From: Ricinus communis
Lineage: Eukaryota > Streptophyta > Magnoliopsida > Malpighiales > Euphorbiaceae
Assembly (NCBI RefSeq): GCF_019578655.1
Contig: NC_063260.1
Coordinates: 25,444,888 to 25,508,887 of the forward strand
Direction of reading: 5' to 3'
Length of the DNA: 64,000 bases
Positions 26,108-36,433 of the stretch are shown one piece after another. The notes under the pieces were generated by a model, which worked only from the letters and a program-made list of their open reading frames with translations, did no database searches and had not been told where the DNA came from. A program made the translations under genes and the position numbers. Position 1 is the stretch's first letter; every line of letters starts with the position of its first letter.

Positions 26108-26436
26108 GGGGAGCATGCTTTTATTAAAACTTATACGTAACCCTAAACAAAATAAGCATGCAACAAAATGTAACGATTGTTGTAATGTCACTTCAACCTT
26201 CAAACAAGAAACATGGAGCTAAAACATTAACAATGGGGAAAATAAGAAAAACCCAGATCAGTTCTTGATAGAAGAGAAAGAAGATGCATGGATTGTGTTT
26301 CTTGAGAATGTTAAACAGTCTAGAGGAGAAAGTGAAAAGAGATCATAAGAAGAAGAAAGGGGAAGGAGAGAAAGAAAGAAAGAGAGAAGGAAGGAGGAGT
26401 GTGTAGTGTGAGGTAAGGATGAAAAGAAAGTGATGT

Positions 26437-26445
26437 TTTTTATAG
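26437..26445 (-). promoter_or_regulatory. Candidate CYP86A TATA box
   Basis: CTATAAAAA on the minus strand, about 330 bp upstream of the ATG, followed by a pyrimidine-rich leader (purine-rich on the plus strand). A start about 30 bp downstream would give a leader of about 300 nt containing short upstream ATG frames at 26346, 26289 and 26214. Confidence 0.5.
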
Positions 26446-27410
26446 AGGAAGAAGAAGCAATACATAAGGGAAGAGATGACAGATAGTTTCTTTTTCCTTT
26501 TTCATTTCGATTTTCGTTGAATTGACGCACGATCATCATAGCCATGCAAATTGAAAAAATACGGCCATTAAATGCCAACTGAGGCCGTTGAAGGTATTAA
26601 CGCAAAAAACCCACCTCTTCACTTTGACAGATAAGCCATACATTTATATTATATGATTCAGTATCGCAAAGTAATTAATTAATTAAATCTATCTCTAAAA
26701 GGAGAAATTTGCTCACCCAATTAATTTTGCAGTAAAGTGCCGCCTCACTTCTTTAATTCTTGCGTTCAATAAAGAAGAAGGAGGAGGAAAGAAGATCACA
26801 GTTGATCAGGGAATATATAAAAGTATGAGCTTTTGTATGAAGAATTATATGTAATATCGAATTAAAAAGAAAAAGGATAAAATAGACAGAAGGAGTTATT
26901 TGGGGTCTATGTCCATTAATTGGCAGCTTTAATTTCTACTTAAGACTTGACAGAAAAAGGAGGTTCTTCTACATGTGGCTTGTTCATCTCCATCATAAAT
27001 TTGCTGCTAGTTTGCAGTTTCACCTGTTTTAACGGTGTCGTTTTTAATTGCTGAAAACAATAGAAAACGTACTTCGAAAATTGATTACAGTTTGGAACTT
27101 CTTGCATTTTGAAACTAATCTTCTTAATTAATTAAGTACTTCTGATATAAGTAAACTTAGGTTTTCATTTTTCTTTCGGGTAGAAATATCAATTTTCCTA
27201 TATATTATATTAACCTAGCCCTCCAGGTGGCCCTACTAAAATCCAATTTGACACATCTGTGTAACACAAGTATTAGGAAATTTCACACCATATAGCTTTT
27301 ACAACAAGCTCTCGTTCCATTATTTTGATGAAACTAAGAAGTTTTGTATATTTTAGGTATGTTTTCATTTACATACTAATTAATAAATAATATGTATTTT
27401 GTTTTTTATT
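26446..27410. other. CYP86A upstream region, up to the viral insertion
   Basis: About 960 bp of AT-rich non-coding sequence between the CYP86A TATA box and the left end of the endogenous viral copy. I see no gene here. The insertion limits the native CYP86A promoter to this segment unless elements lie beyond the 12.4-kb insert. Confidence 0.5.
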
Positions 27411-27424
27411 TGGCTCTGATACCA
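27411..27424 (-). promoter_or_regulatory. Primer-binding site for initiator tRNA-Met (left viral copy)
   Basis: The minus strand reads TGGTATCAGAGCCA, the standard complement to the 3' end of plant initiator tRNA-Met used by caulimovirids to prime minus-strand DNA. It sits exactly at the outer end of the left copy. That fits integration of DNA with an end at the replication discontinuity. Confidence 0.8.
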
Positions 27425-27729
27425 AAGGGAGCCGAGAGCTGTTCATGGCATAATCCTCATGCTGTAAACTCAAAGCATGGACAGATCCTCAAGTTAAGAC
27501 ACAAGCGGCCTCTTGCCATGGGGGTCTTTCTACTCTTTTGGATCTTTAAATTAGCTGAGTTAGCTCTTTTGGATTACACCAGAAACAGATCGTAGCAACT
27601 ATTAGAACAGCCATTGGATCAAGAGAAGAGAAATGAGAAAGTTAGAAAGCCATAAGAGAATGTAGAGAGAGTTTTCTTAGAGAGACTTGTTTTGAGGAAA
27701 ACTTGCTTCTTATTATCAAAGACCTCTCC

Positions 27730-27736
27730 TTATATA
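27730..27736 (-). promoter_or_regulatory. Viral-type TATA box, left copy, reading towards CYP86A
   Basis: TATATAA in the context CTCTATATAAGGAGAGG on the minus strand, the same context as in the right copy. It follows the end of the viral coding region and three short upstream repeats, as expected of a pararetroviral full-length-transcript promoter. The predicted start near 27705 lies about 280 nt before the primer site. Confidence 0.7.
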
Positions 27737-27760
27737 GAGTGGAGAGTCGGTAGAAAATAT

Positions 27761-27900
27761 ACAAAGGTTAGTGGGTATCCCACTAAGACTAATAATACAG
27801 CACTATCAAACAAAGGTTAGTGGATATCCCACTAAGACTAATAATACAGCACTATCAAACAAAAGTTAGTGGATATCCCACTAAGACTAATAATACACTC
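27761..27900. repeat. Triple about 49-bp repeat upstream of the left viral TATA box
   Basis: Three head-to-tail units of the form aaaggttagtggatatccca...ctatcaaac. The core AGTGGATATCCCACT is a near palindrome. The same triple array is present in the right copy (39342-39476). Its position 30-170 bp upstream of the TATA box suggests promoter or enhancer elements. Confidence 0.8.
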
Positions 27901-27957
27901 CACTTACATAATAAGGACAAACAATAATATAAAAGAGTGGCCGACAATTGTATGTGG

Positions 27958-28905
27958 TCAAGACGCCCTCATATGAGTCATCATCCATTGGTACGGGAGT
28001 CTTGCATGAGGGCTTCTTACTTTGTGACTGGTTAAGGTAGGGTCATCCAGGAGGAGTTGGAAGATCGGAGAAATGAAATGTTCAATGGATTGTTCGGTTG
28101 ATTGATGTCCATTAAAGGTGCAGACTAATGGTGTAGACACATTAGCTGTCCTTAGTTCATTCCTGTACTGCAGGGCCCGTTTTAATTCTTCTGTGATTGG
28201 TGGAGGAGCAAGATGTAAAGGACTATCAAGTGTTCTCCAATAGTGACAGATATTTTGAGTTGCATAGGTGTCTTCTGATAGTCGGAGATAGGGCCTGTGT
28301 AATATGAAAATAGCATGGTATTCCAAAGCTCTGGAATTATTGTCTGAGAATAGCTGGTGCTCATGAATAAGTTTAAAGAGATCTCCTGTCCATTGGTATG
28401 GAGTTTTGAACCAGGTAAGGAATCTCCATGGATAAGACCCCGAGTTAGCTTCATTATTAAAGAAGTGTAAGAGATTCATAATAGGCACCTCTATAGCATG
28501 ATGACGAGGCACCATAGAAACCATAACTCACTTTCATGCTTTGGATGTTCAGGAGATAAGTGGTAAATCAAACACCAAGGATAGTCTGGAAAGAAGAAGT
28601 CGGGTTGGATTGGGAGTGAGAAGATTTGTTGAAAAGTTGCCAAATAATGGAACATCATGTTTCTGGCAAAGTCGTGACTTGTTTGGTTGTAAGGTTATTG
28701 GGAAGGTCCGGTGGTGAAGGAGGTTGCAGGGTTGGATCCGGAGGATGAGGAGGCCATAAAGATTATAGGAAGATTTATTGTAGAGGTGAGAAGAACTATA
28801 GGCTGATTCTGAGGCTTAGAAAGTCTGGATAAGAAATCCGGGATTAGGTTTCTTATCCCTTTTATATGCTCAACCTTAAAGTCATACCTGCTTTGAACCA
28901 TGATT
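27958..28905 (-). pseudogene. Viral RNase H tail and C-terminal extension of unknown function (left copy)
   Basis: Open pieces at 28695-28905 (part of a frame reaching 29105) and 27958-28524. The first ends the RNase H region (VEHIKGIRNLIPDFLSRL is visible) and enters a Ser-rich linker. The second encodes a Trp/Tyr/His-rich segment (PWRFLTWFKTPYQW, CHYWRTLDSPLHL) matching the right-copy extension almost exactly. At least one frame break lies between 28524 and 28695. I do not recognise a domain in the extension. Confidence 0.7.
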
Positions 28906-30117
28906 TTAATCGCAATAGTTGGGGCTCGGTAAGGTCTTCCGGTTGGATTCAAGAATCTTGGGAAGGAAGAGTTGTCCATCCGAACCGGGGAAGTCTTTGT
29001 CAATCGGGAAGAATTCAAACTTTTTATCCCTTGTGCCGGGAATTTCCTTGTAGGTCGTGTGATAATGTCTTTCTGAAGAGGAAAACTGACCCGATGCATA
29101 TCCACACAGTTGTTCTTTGTCGTGAAGCTTTTCTAGGAGGATGGCCCCCCATGCATAGTCAGATGCATCTGTTTGGAGAATAAGTTCTCCTGCTGACGGG
29201 ATTGTAAGAGGTGGCGGATTGTGGGCCAGCTCTTTTAATTTTTTGACAGCTGTCGTTTGTTCCGCTCCCCATGGAGGAGGGTTCTTCTTGAGCATCTTTG
29301 AGAGGTGGCACGTGTAACCAGACAGGTGTGGAATGGCCTCTCGAACATAATTCAGGATTCCAAGGAACTGTTGAATTTGTTTTGCTGATAAATTTTCTTC
29401 TGGAAAATTATCAAGTTCCTTTGTCAGTGGGGACCATATGTATCGGCCATTCTTGAAATGCATTCAGAAATTCAATTTCTCGTTGGCCGATAAAGCTCTT
29501 CTTTTCGGATAGCATAATGCCATATTTTTGGATGATGGCAAGGTAGCGATTGGTGATGGTCCTCTCACTGTTTCCGAGAATAGAAGGATGTCGTCGATAT
29601 AGATCAAAGAAGAGTAAAGGATAGGCCCAAAGATCTCAATCATTGTCTTCCGAAATTGAGATGGGGCCGTCTTGAGCCCAAAAGGCATAACGATCCAACG
29701 GTATTGGGCATTAGGGATACAAAATGCAGTTTTGTATCTCTCACGGATACCGAGTTGCCAAAAGCCTGCCTTTAGGTCAAATTTGGAATAGTACTGGGCC
29801 TTTTGGATGTGGACCTTGAGATTTGAGATACGAGGGAGAGGGAATTTGTTGTCTCGAAGGAAATGGTTTAAGGGTTTGTAGTCTATGACAAGCCTCTTCT
29901 TTCCTCGGATTCTTTCGGACCTTTTCTCCACATAAAAGGCTTGGCAAGCCCATTGTGAAGTAGTGGGCTCAATTAGACCTTGCTGTAACAATGTCAGGCA
30001 TTCTGATCGGGCAAGGGCTAGGTCAGTGGGAGACATTCCCATGTGTGTGGCTTTAGTAGGGTTAATATCTTCATTAAGTTTGAAGGGAGGCTGATATAGA
30101 ATTGTGGATTTTTCCAC
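28906..30117 (-). pseudogene. Viral reverse transcriptase / RNase H remnant (left copy)
   Basis: Two stretches in the same frame, 29464-30117 and 28906-29463, are separated by one in-frame stop at 29464-29466. The first has the RT core: VIDYKPLN, FDLKAGFWQ, MPFGLKTAPSQF and the catalytic YIDD box. The second holds the RT connection and the RNase H start with LQTDASDYAWGA. A further frame shift occurs near 29.0 kb, where RNase H continues in another frame. The RT type (tRNA-primed, no downstream integrase) is that of Caulimoviridae. Confidence 0.85.
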
Positions 30118-30779
30118 GGGAGGAAGAGGATGTTGGAAATGTGAATGGGATTCTGGACAAAATCGAAGGAATTTTTCCCGTGTATGAAAGGAATGGAGGA
30201 ATAGTATTCGTCAAAAGCAGATTTGAAGTTTCGGTGTATGACCTAAACTGTCTCTTGAACTTTATACCAGTTGGAAGGATTTGGAGCTTTTGAGCTTGGT
30301 GATAAACATCAAATCCTATCAGAATATCCTTACTTGGAAGATCTGAACCAATGATGTGCGTCCACACAACGCAATCAGGAAAGAATCTGAATTCGATCTT
30401 ACGTCTTGTGATCGAGTAGTTTTGAAGGTTTGACCGCTGAAGAGCTGATCATGGGGCTTCCAATACTCGATGGGAGAACCATTGGGTTCATCATGCTTCT
30501 TTGAGCTCCAGTGTCAAAGAAAGCTATAACTGGAACAGGCTTGGAGTATTTTGAGGACAGTATCTGTATGGGAATATATGGGACTGGAGGAGGTTTTGTA
30601 GTAAATTGAAAAGTTTCAGGAGGTGGGGGAGAAACAAAGAAGGAAGATAATAGGGTTGGAGAGAGAGGATATTGTATTGCATCTTCCAGAATATCCTTCT
30701 GACTTTCTTCATGCAGACCAATCATCAAGATTGGTATTTCACTATCATCCGAATCAAGAAGATTCTTGTGAAGACTCAT
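30118..30779 (-). pseudogene. Viral aspartic protease remnant (left copy)
   Basis: Frame 30399-30779 contains the retropepsin-like active site FFDTGAQRSMM. The continuation lies in a different frame (down to 30074, overlapping the RT start), so a frameshift separates the protease from the linker near 30.38 kb. The equivalent region in the right copy (36434-37216) is open throughout. Confidence 0.78.
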
Positions 30780-31600
30780 GAGTCTGAGAACTCCATTTCT
30801 AACCCAAATAAGCTTTCTGGGGTAAGATCTTCTTGCTCTGAAAGTAGGGACTCTATTTCCTCTTCAAAAGAGTCTGCAAGAGATAAGGACATGCTAACTT
30901 GTTGTATCATCTTTGCTGCCTTTTCTGGATTCCTGGGACAATTTTTTGCATAATGTCCCTTCCTTTTGCAGATGAAACATCTGTCAGACTTGTACCCCTG
31001 GTTCCGTTTTTTACGGAAGTATTTGAATTTCTTTGGGTTCTTTTCCTTGAACTTTTTGTTGCTGCGCGTGTATTTCTGGAAATGATGTCCAGATTTCTTC
31101 TTGTGATTTGTACAGACGCAGTTGGCGGCTTTGCACTTGATCTTTAGGTGGTTTTTGTTGCAAGCCTTTTGGACAATCAAGTCCCTTTGAGACAACCTTT
31201 TGAATAATTCCTGTTGATCACACAGTCTCTTAATGGAAGAGAGTGTGAATTGCCAGATTTCTCCAAGTGTAATAGAGGTGACTGGCCTCTTTGTAATCAT
31301 ATTGTTAACCTCAGGTTGTATCTCATCTGGTAGAGAGGTGATGAAGGTATACTTTAGTGTATCATCACCATCATGTCCTCCAATGACATAGTAGAGCTTG
31401 GACATAGCCGAATAGTGCTTTTCCAGATCCTTCATCTTGAATGAACAGCATTTTCGATCAAAGAACTCTTGTTTACCGTCTTATGACAAGGTCATAACTT
31501 CCAAGGAACTGGTTATGGAGGATCGTTACTGCTGCTGATGGAGTCGGCAGAGTGACAAATTGAAGCCTAGTGTATTCAGGCTGAGACTGAAACCAATCTC
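30776..31600 (-). pseudogene. Viral capsid C-terminal part with CCHC zinc knuckle (left copy)
   Basis: Frame 30776-31435 encodes a basic Lys-rich segment followed by CFICKRKGHYAKNC, a complete C-x2-C-x4-H-x4-C knuckle, then an acidic tail. It resembles the coat protein/nucleocapsid of caulimovirids. The adjoining 31436-31600 is in another frame, so a break separates it from the capsid core. Confidence 0.78.
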
Positions 31601-32224
31601 TTAAGCTTCCGGTAAACCTTGTGACAAATTCGGCAAGGACTTTTTTGAGCGTGGCCCTTCAAGGGTCATCCGAAGATCAATCCATGCCAAGAATTCGGAA
31701 AGTTTATCCTTCCATTTTGATGGTGGCAAGTCATCAAAGTGAACCAAGGTCCTGCGCTGGCTTTGGCCTTGGGTTTGGAGCTCCGGTGGGAGCAAAGAAT
31801 GACCGAGCATCTTCATCTTGAGTTCTACTACTTCGGGATCGATCAGCGAAGTGTTCATGAGAATTTCAGTGATGTCCGCCATCTTTGAATTGTCCGAAGA
31901 AGATTCTGAATCATACGGACTGATGAGAGATTGCTCTGGAAATTTGTCTTTAGGGGCTAGAGGAGGAGAGGTTTTCTTTTGCTGGGTTTCTGAGTTTTTT
32001 GGGTAAAGGTGAGAGAATGTGCCAAAGGGCTGATAAAGGGTTTCTTGTGGTTGATCTGGTTGTGAAAGAAAAGGGAAAGAAGAAAGGTATGAAGGAGTAA
32101 TAGCCGATGAGGTTGAAGCTGCTGATATGAATGTTGGAATTGCAGCAGACTGATCTTTTCGGAGATCATTTTCAATTTGATCTATTTGCTTCTTCAGCCG
32201 GGAAATCTCCTTTTGTTTTTGCAT
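31601..32224 (-). pseudogene. Viral coiled-coil and capsid N-terminal region (left copy)
   Basis: Frame of about 207 residues. It begins with a Lys/Glu/Leu heptad-like stretch (SRLKKQIDQIENDL, probable coiled coil), then a Ser/Pro-rich linker, then the capsid-like segment around PPSKWKDKLSEFLAW. It overlaps the end of the upstream movement-protein frame by about 30 nt in a different phase, so a shift lies between them. Confidence 0.65.
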
Positions 32225-33998
32225 GAAAGAGGAGGTAATCGGCTGAGGTATCCGGAGTTCTTTGTCCGGAGCTTGATACTTTCTTTGTTAAGGATGAGTG
32301 ATTGCAAGACTTCTTGTGAAGAAGTATCCAGCTTGTGATCCATGTTTTGAACCAAGTGCAGGGCTTGATTCAGTTTGCCATCTATCTTCTTCAAGTAAGT
32401 GTTTTGGACAATAGAATTAGATGTCACGCGGTTGAGAACTTCTTGAGGGGGTGTCACGGTTCTAAGTTTCCGGAAGGTGAAATCCGTGTAGGAAGGATTT
32501 CGGATCTTTTGTTCTCTGTTTTTCCCAAGGGAGGGAAATCCTCCGGTTGTAACATGAAACATTCTTGAACCGGGGGTTGTACCGATAGAGATGAAGTAGG
32601 TCCAAAAGTTCGTGGCGTTGTTATACTGGCCCAACGTTTTGTACCTCCTGTACAAAGCGGGCCAGTCGGGTTTCCGACCTATAAACCTTTGGATCCGACT
32701 CAATCTCCATTCGCAAGTTCGCGGAAGGGGTTTGCCATATTCAATGTTGAGTTGTGCCATAATTTCTTTGAACTCATCATAAGAAACGTCAATGACCGTT
32801 TTTCCTTCTCTGGCAAGAAACTCAATTGCCTCGTCGAACATTGGCAGTGGCTTTTTATTCTTTTTCTGGGAACCATCTGGATCCCGATCATCTGGCTTAG
32901 GATGAATCTCCGAACAAGGAGTATCTAGAGACATCCTTTTCGGATTCTTCTGTTGATGCTGAAAACAGGGTTCAGCATAATCCATGTCATCATGACATAG
33001 GCACTCTGGCATGCACATTTCTGGGGCTACATCCCAGACAAAGTGTCCTCTGACTTGTGCAGCATAAATCTGGTTGCCAGATGCTTGAAAGGAGTGAATA
33101 GGGACCTTCTCCCTAGGCCGTGATACTGGTTGTATCATTGATGCTTGGAAGATTGACGGTGCTGAGGAAGATTCCTCAGTTCTTGTAAAGATCGTCTTAA
33201 CAGTCCCATCCTTTTGCTGTATAAAGAGGGGATCTGTGGCTTGAACTGGTTTTGATTGAGCTGCCTGGAGCTTTTCATAATTTGTCACCCACTCAATAGG
33301 AATTAGTTTCTGTAGATCTTCCTTTTCAAGCTGTCGAGGAGCTTGAACTATTGTAGGGGTTTGACCAGAATCAGCCATGATGTACAAAGCATCTGATGAG
33401 GCTTGGAAGCCTGGGATCTGCAGGTTAAGTGCATGATCCTGCAATCGATAAACGATCTGATGGTGAAGAGTCGCTGAGAGAGCATTTTCAACTTGGCTAG
33501 CTCCCGTGATTTGGACTTGTACTTTTAAGGCAGTGGATAGATAAGGATCACTCAAAGAGAGGTTAAAGTTTGGAAAGAAAGTCAAAACAACACTACCAGT
33601 GTTGAGTGTTGTGACTATTGTCCCAATCAACGCATGCTCGTACTTGAGGTAACGAGTGTCCAAAAGCGACATCCGTCTTTGTAGCAGGCAATCCCATCCT
33701 TCCATGATAGGAAAGGACAAGTCTCATGACTCAGGATGGAGATGAGAATAGCCTTGCTTCCGCCATTGTTCTATGAAAGAGGTGGGGATTTCTAAAGTAA
33801 CATCGCTCTTGAGAAGTAGCGGTGAAGTGAACAACGAGAAAGTGAGGAGGATTGAACATATTCTTTTTATGGTGAGGGGTTTTTGTGGATGATTTGGTTA
33901 AAGGTTTTTCTAACAAAGTTTTGTTTTTGAATATGTTGTAAGGGTTGATGATAGGTACTAGAGTATCTTCTATCTGTACGTTATCAGGAATATGGGAG
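32194..33998 (-). pseudogene. Viral movement-protein region (30K superfamily-like), left copy
   Basis: A frame of about 500 residues runs 33720-32194. Its first 160 residues look like the caulimovirid 30K movement-protein core (TFFPNFNLSLSDP, LKVQVQITGA, HHQIVYRLQDHAL). The remainder is a linker rich in Pro, Lys and Asp. Upstream, 33731-33998 continues in another frame, so one break lies near 33.73 kb. The open frame begins with TTG, so it is an open stretch rather than a proven start. 33279-33998 has no counterpart in the right copy. Confidence 0.7.
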
Positions 33999-35055
33999 AT
34001 GAAAAGCTCCAGGCAGCTCAATCAAAACCAGTTCAAGCCACAGATCCCCTCTTTATACAAAGAAAAGAATGGAATTTAAGACGATCTTTACAAGAACTGA
34101 GGAATCTTCCTCAGCACCGTCAATCTTCCAAGCATCAATGATACAACCAGTATCACGGCCTAGGGAGAAGGTCCCTATTCACTCCTTTCAAGCATCTGGC
34201 AACCAGATTTATGCTGCACAAGTCAGAGGACACTTTGTCTGGGATGTAGCCCCAGAAATGTGCATGCCAGAGTGCCTATGTCATGATGACATGGATTATG
34301 CTGAACCCTGTTTTCAGCATCAACAGAAGAATCCGAAAAGGATGTCTCTAGATACTCCTTGTTCGGAGATTCATCCTAAGCCAGATGATCGGGATCCAGA
34401 TGGTTCCCAGAAAAAGAATAAAAAGCCACTGCCAATGTTCGACGAGGCAATTGAGTTTCTTGCCAGAGAAGGAAAAACGGTCATTGACGTTTCTTATGAT
34501 GAGTTCAAAGAAATTATGGCACAACTCAACATTGAATATGGCAAACCCCCTTCTGCAACTTGCAGAATGGAGATTGAGTCAGATCCAAAGGTTTATATCG
34601 GTTTTGTGGAGGTACAAAACGTTGGGCCAGGTATAACAACGCCACGAACTTTTGGACCTACTTCATCTCTATCAGCGGTACAACCCCTGGTTCAAGAATG
34701 TTTCATGTTACAACCAGAGGATTTCCCTCCCTTGGGAAAAACAGAGAACAAAAGATCTGAAATCCTTCCTACACGGATTTCACCTTCTGGAAACTTAGAA
34801 CTGACACCCCCTGAAGAAGTTCTCAACCGGCGGACATCTAATTCTATTGTCCAAAACACTTACTTGAAGAAGATAGATGGCAAACCGAATCAAGCCCGCA
34901 CTTGGTTCAAAACATGGATCCTGGCTGGATACTTTTTCACAAGAAGTCTTGCAGTACTCATCCTTAAAGAAAGTATCAAGCTCGGACAAAGAACTCCGGA
35001 TACCTCGGTACCGATTACCTCCTCTTTCATGCAAAGCAAAGGAGATTTCCGGTGA
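33999..35055 (+). pseudogene. Truncated viral movement-protein region, C-terminal part (right copy)
   Basis: Open from 34069 to 35055 in one frame; 33999-34068 is in another. The N-terminal movement-protein core is missing. About 155 residues after the start are identical to the left copy (for example QIYAAQVRGHFVWD and MFDEAIEFLAREGKTV), after which small indels shift the frame relative to it. Confidence 0.75.
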
Positions 35056-35817
35056 AGAAGCAAATAGATCAAATTGAAAATGATCTCCGAAAGATCGCAA
35101 TTCCAACATTCATATCGGTACTTCAACCTCATCGGCTATTACTCCTTCATACCTTTCTTCTTTCCCTTTTCTTTCACAACCAGATCAACCACAAGAAACC
35201 CTTTATCAGCCCTTTGGCACATTCTCTCACCTTTACCCAAAAAACTCAGAAACCCAGCAAAAGAAAACCTCTCCTCCTCTAGCCCCTAAAGACAAATTTC
35301 CAGAGCAATCTCTCATCAGTCCGTATGATTCAGAATCTTCTTCGGACAATTCAGAGATGGCGGACATCATCGAAATTTCATGAACACTCTGCCATCGATC
35401 CCACCCGTAGTAGTAGAACTCGAAGATGAAGATGCTCAGTCATTCTTTGCTCCCACTGGAGCTCCAAACCCAAGGCCAAAGCCAGCTAGCGCAGGACCTT
35501 GGTTCACTTTTGATGACTTGCCACCATCAAAATGGAAGGATAAACTTTCTGAATTCTTGGCATGGATTGATCTTCAGATGACCCTTGAAGGGGCCACGCT
35601 CAAAAAAGTCCTTGCCGAATTTGTCACAAGGTTTACCGGAAGCTTAAGAGATTGGTTTCAGTCTCAGCCTGAATACACTAGGCTTCAATTTGTCACTCTG
35701 CCGACTCCATCAGCAGCAGTAACGATCCTCCATAACCAGTTCCTTGGAAGTTATGACCTTGTCATAAGACAGCAGAAACAAGAGTTCTTTGATCGAAATG
35801 CCGCTCATTCAAGATGA
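35052..35817 (+). pseudogene. Viral coiled-coil / capsid remnant (right copy)
   Basis: Pieces at 35052-35282 and 35380-35817. The first keeps only the start of the coiled coil (KKQIDQIENDLRK) before leaving the ancestral frame. The second carries the capsid-like PPSKWKDKLSEFLAW and continues further than the left copy (TRFTGSLRDWFQSQPEYTR). At least two frame breaks are visible. Confidence 0.7.
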
Positions 35818-36433
35818 AGGATCCGGAAAAGCACTATTCGGCCATGTCCAAGCTCTACTATGTCATTTGGAGGACATGATGGTGATGATACACTAAAGTA
35901 TACCTTCATCACCTCTCTACCGGATGAGATACAACCCGAGGTTAACAATATGATTGCTACAAAGAGGCCACCACCTCTATTACACTTGGAGAAATCTGGC
36001 AATTCACACTCTCTTCCATTAAGAGCTGTGTGATCAACAGAATTATTCAAAAGGTTGTCTCAAAGGGACTTGATTGTCCAAAAGGCTTGCAACAAAAATC
36101 ACCTAAAGATCAAGTGCAAAGCCGCTTCAAATCACAAGAAGAAATCCGGACATCATTTCCGGGGAAATACAGCAACAAAAAGTTCAAGGAAAAGAACCCA
36201 AAGAAATTCAAATACTTCCGTAAAAACGGAACTGTGGGTACAAGTCCGACAGATGTTTCATCTGCGAAAAGGAAGGACATTATGCAAAAATTGTCCCAGG
36301 AATCCGGAAAAGGCGTGAAAGATGATACAACAAGTTAGCATGTCCTTATCTCTGCAGACTCTTTTCAAGAGGAAATAGAGTCCCTACTTTCGGAGCAAGA
36401 AGATCTTACCCCGGAAAGCTTATTTGGGTTAGA
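35818..36433 (+). pseudogene. Degenerate viral capsid tail and broken zinc knuckle (right copy)
   Basis: The Lys-rich stretch and knuckle are split over two frames (36030-36338 and 36055-36318). The four Zn ligands no longer lie in one frame, unlike the left copy. Several small indels fall within 600 bp. This is the most decayed part of the right copy. Confidence 0.68.

Larger units (their letters stand above)
27411..33998 (-). mobile_element. Endogenous pararetrovirus (Caulimoviridae), left copy, reverse orientation, defective
   Basis: About 6.6 kb of integrated plant pararetrovirus DNA. In transcription order the minus strand shows a 30K-type movement-protein region, a coiled-coil/capsid region with a CCHC zinc knuckle, an aspartic protease, reverse transcriptase, RNase H, a long C-terminal extension, a TATA-containing intergenic region and an initiator-tRNA-Met primer site at the end. 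There are no long terminal repeats and no integrase, and a movement-protein region is present, which argues for a caulimovirid over a Ty3/gypsy element. Gene order suggests a florendovirus-like lineage (inference). Frames are interrupted by stops and shifts, and the 5' leader before the movement protein is absent, so the copy is not functional as it stands. Positions 27423-33278 pair with the right copy as an inverted repeat; 33279-33998 is present only once. Confidence 0.88.

Noticed and set aside
24479..26203. 574-aa CYP86A with an extended N-terminus
   Set aside because: The extra codons begin at a TTG, and the first in-frame ATG is at 26116. Homologues start at the MDVS-type Met (26107).
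27411..27424. tRNA gene end (GGCTCTGATACCA resembles a tRNA-Met 3' end)
   Set aside because: No acceptor partner or cloverleaf arms nearby. It is the viral primer-binding site on the other strand.
27761..27900. CRISPR-like spaced repeats
   Set aside because: Plant nuclear DNA, units are contiguous with conserved 'spacers', and they sit in a viral promoter.
33731..34021. Separate small gene on the minus strand
   Set aside because: The frame crosses the inversion junction and starts in antisense right-copy sequence. It is a chimera of viral fragments.
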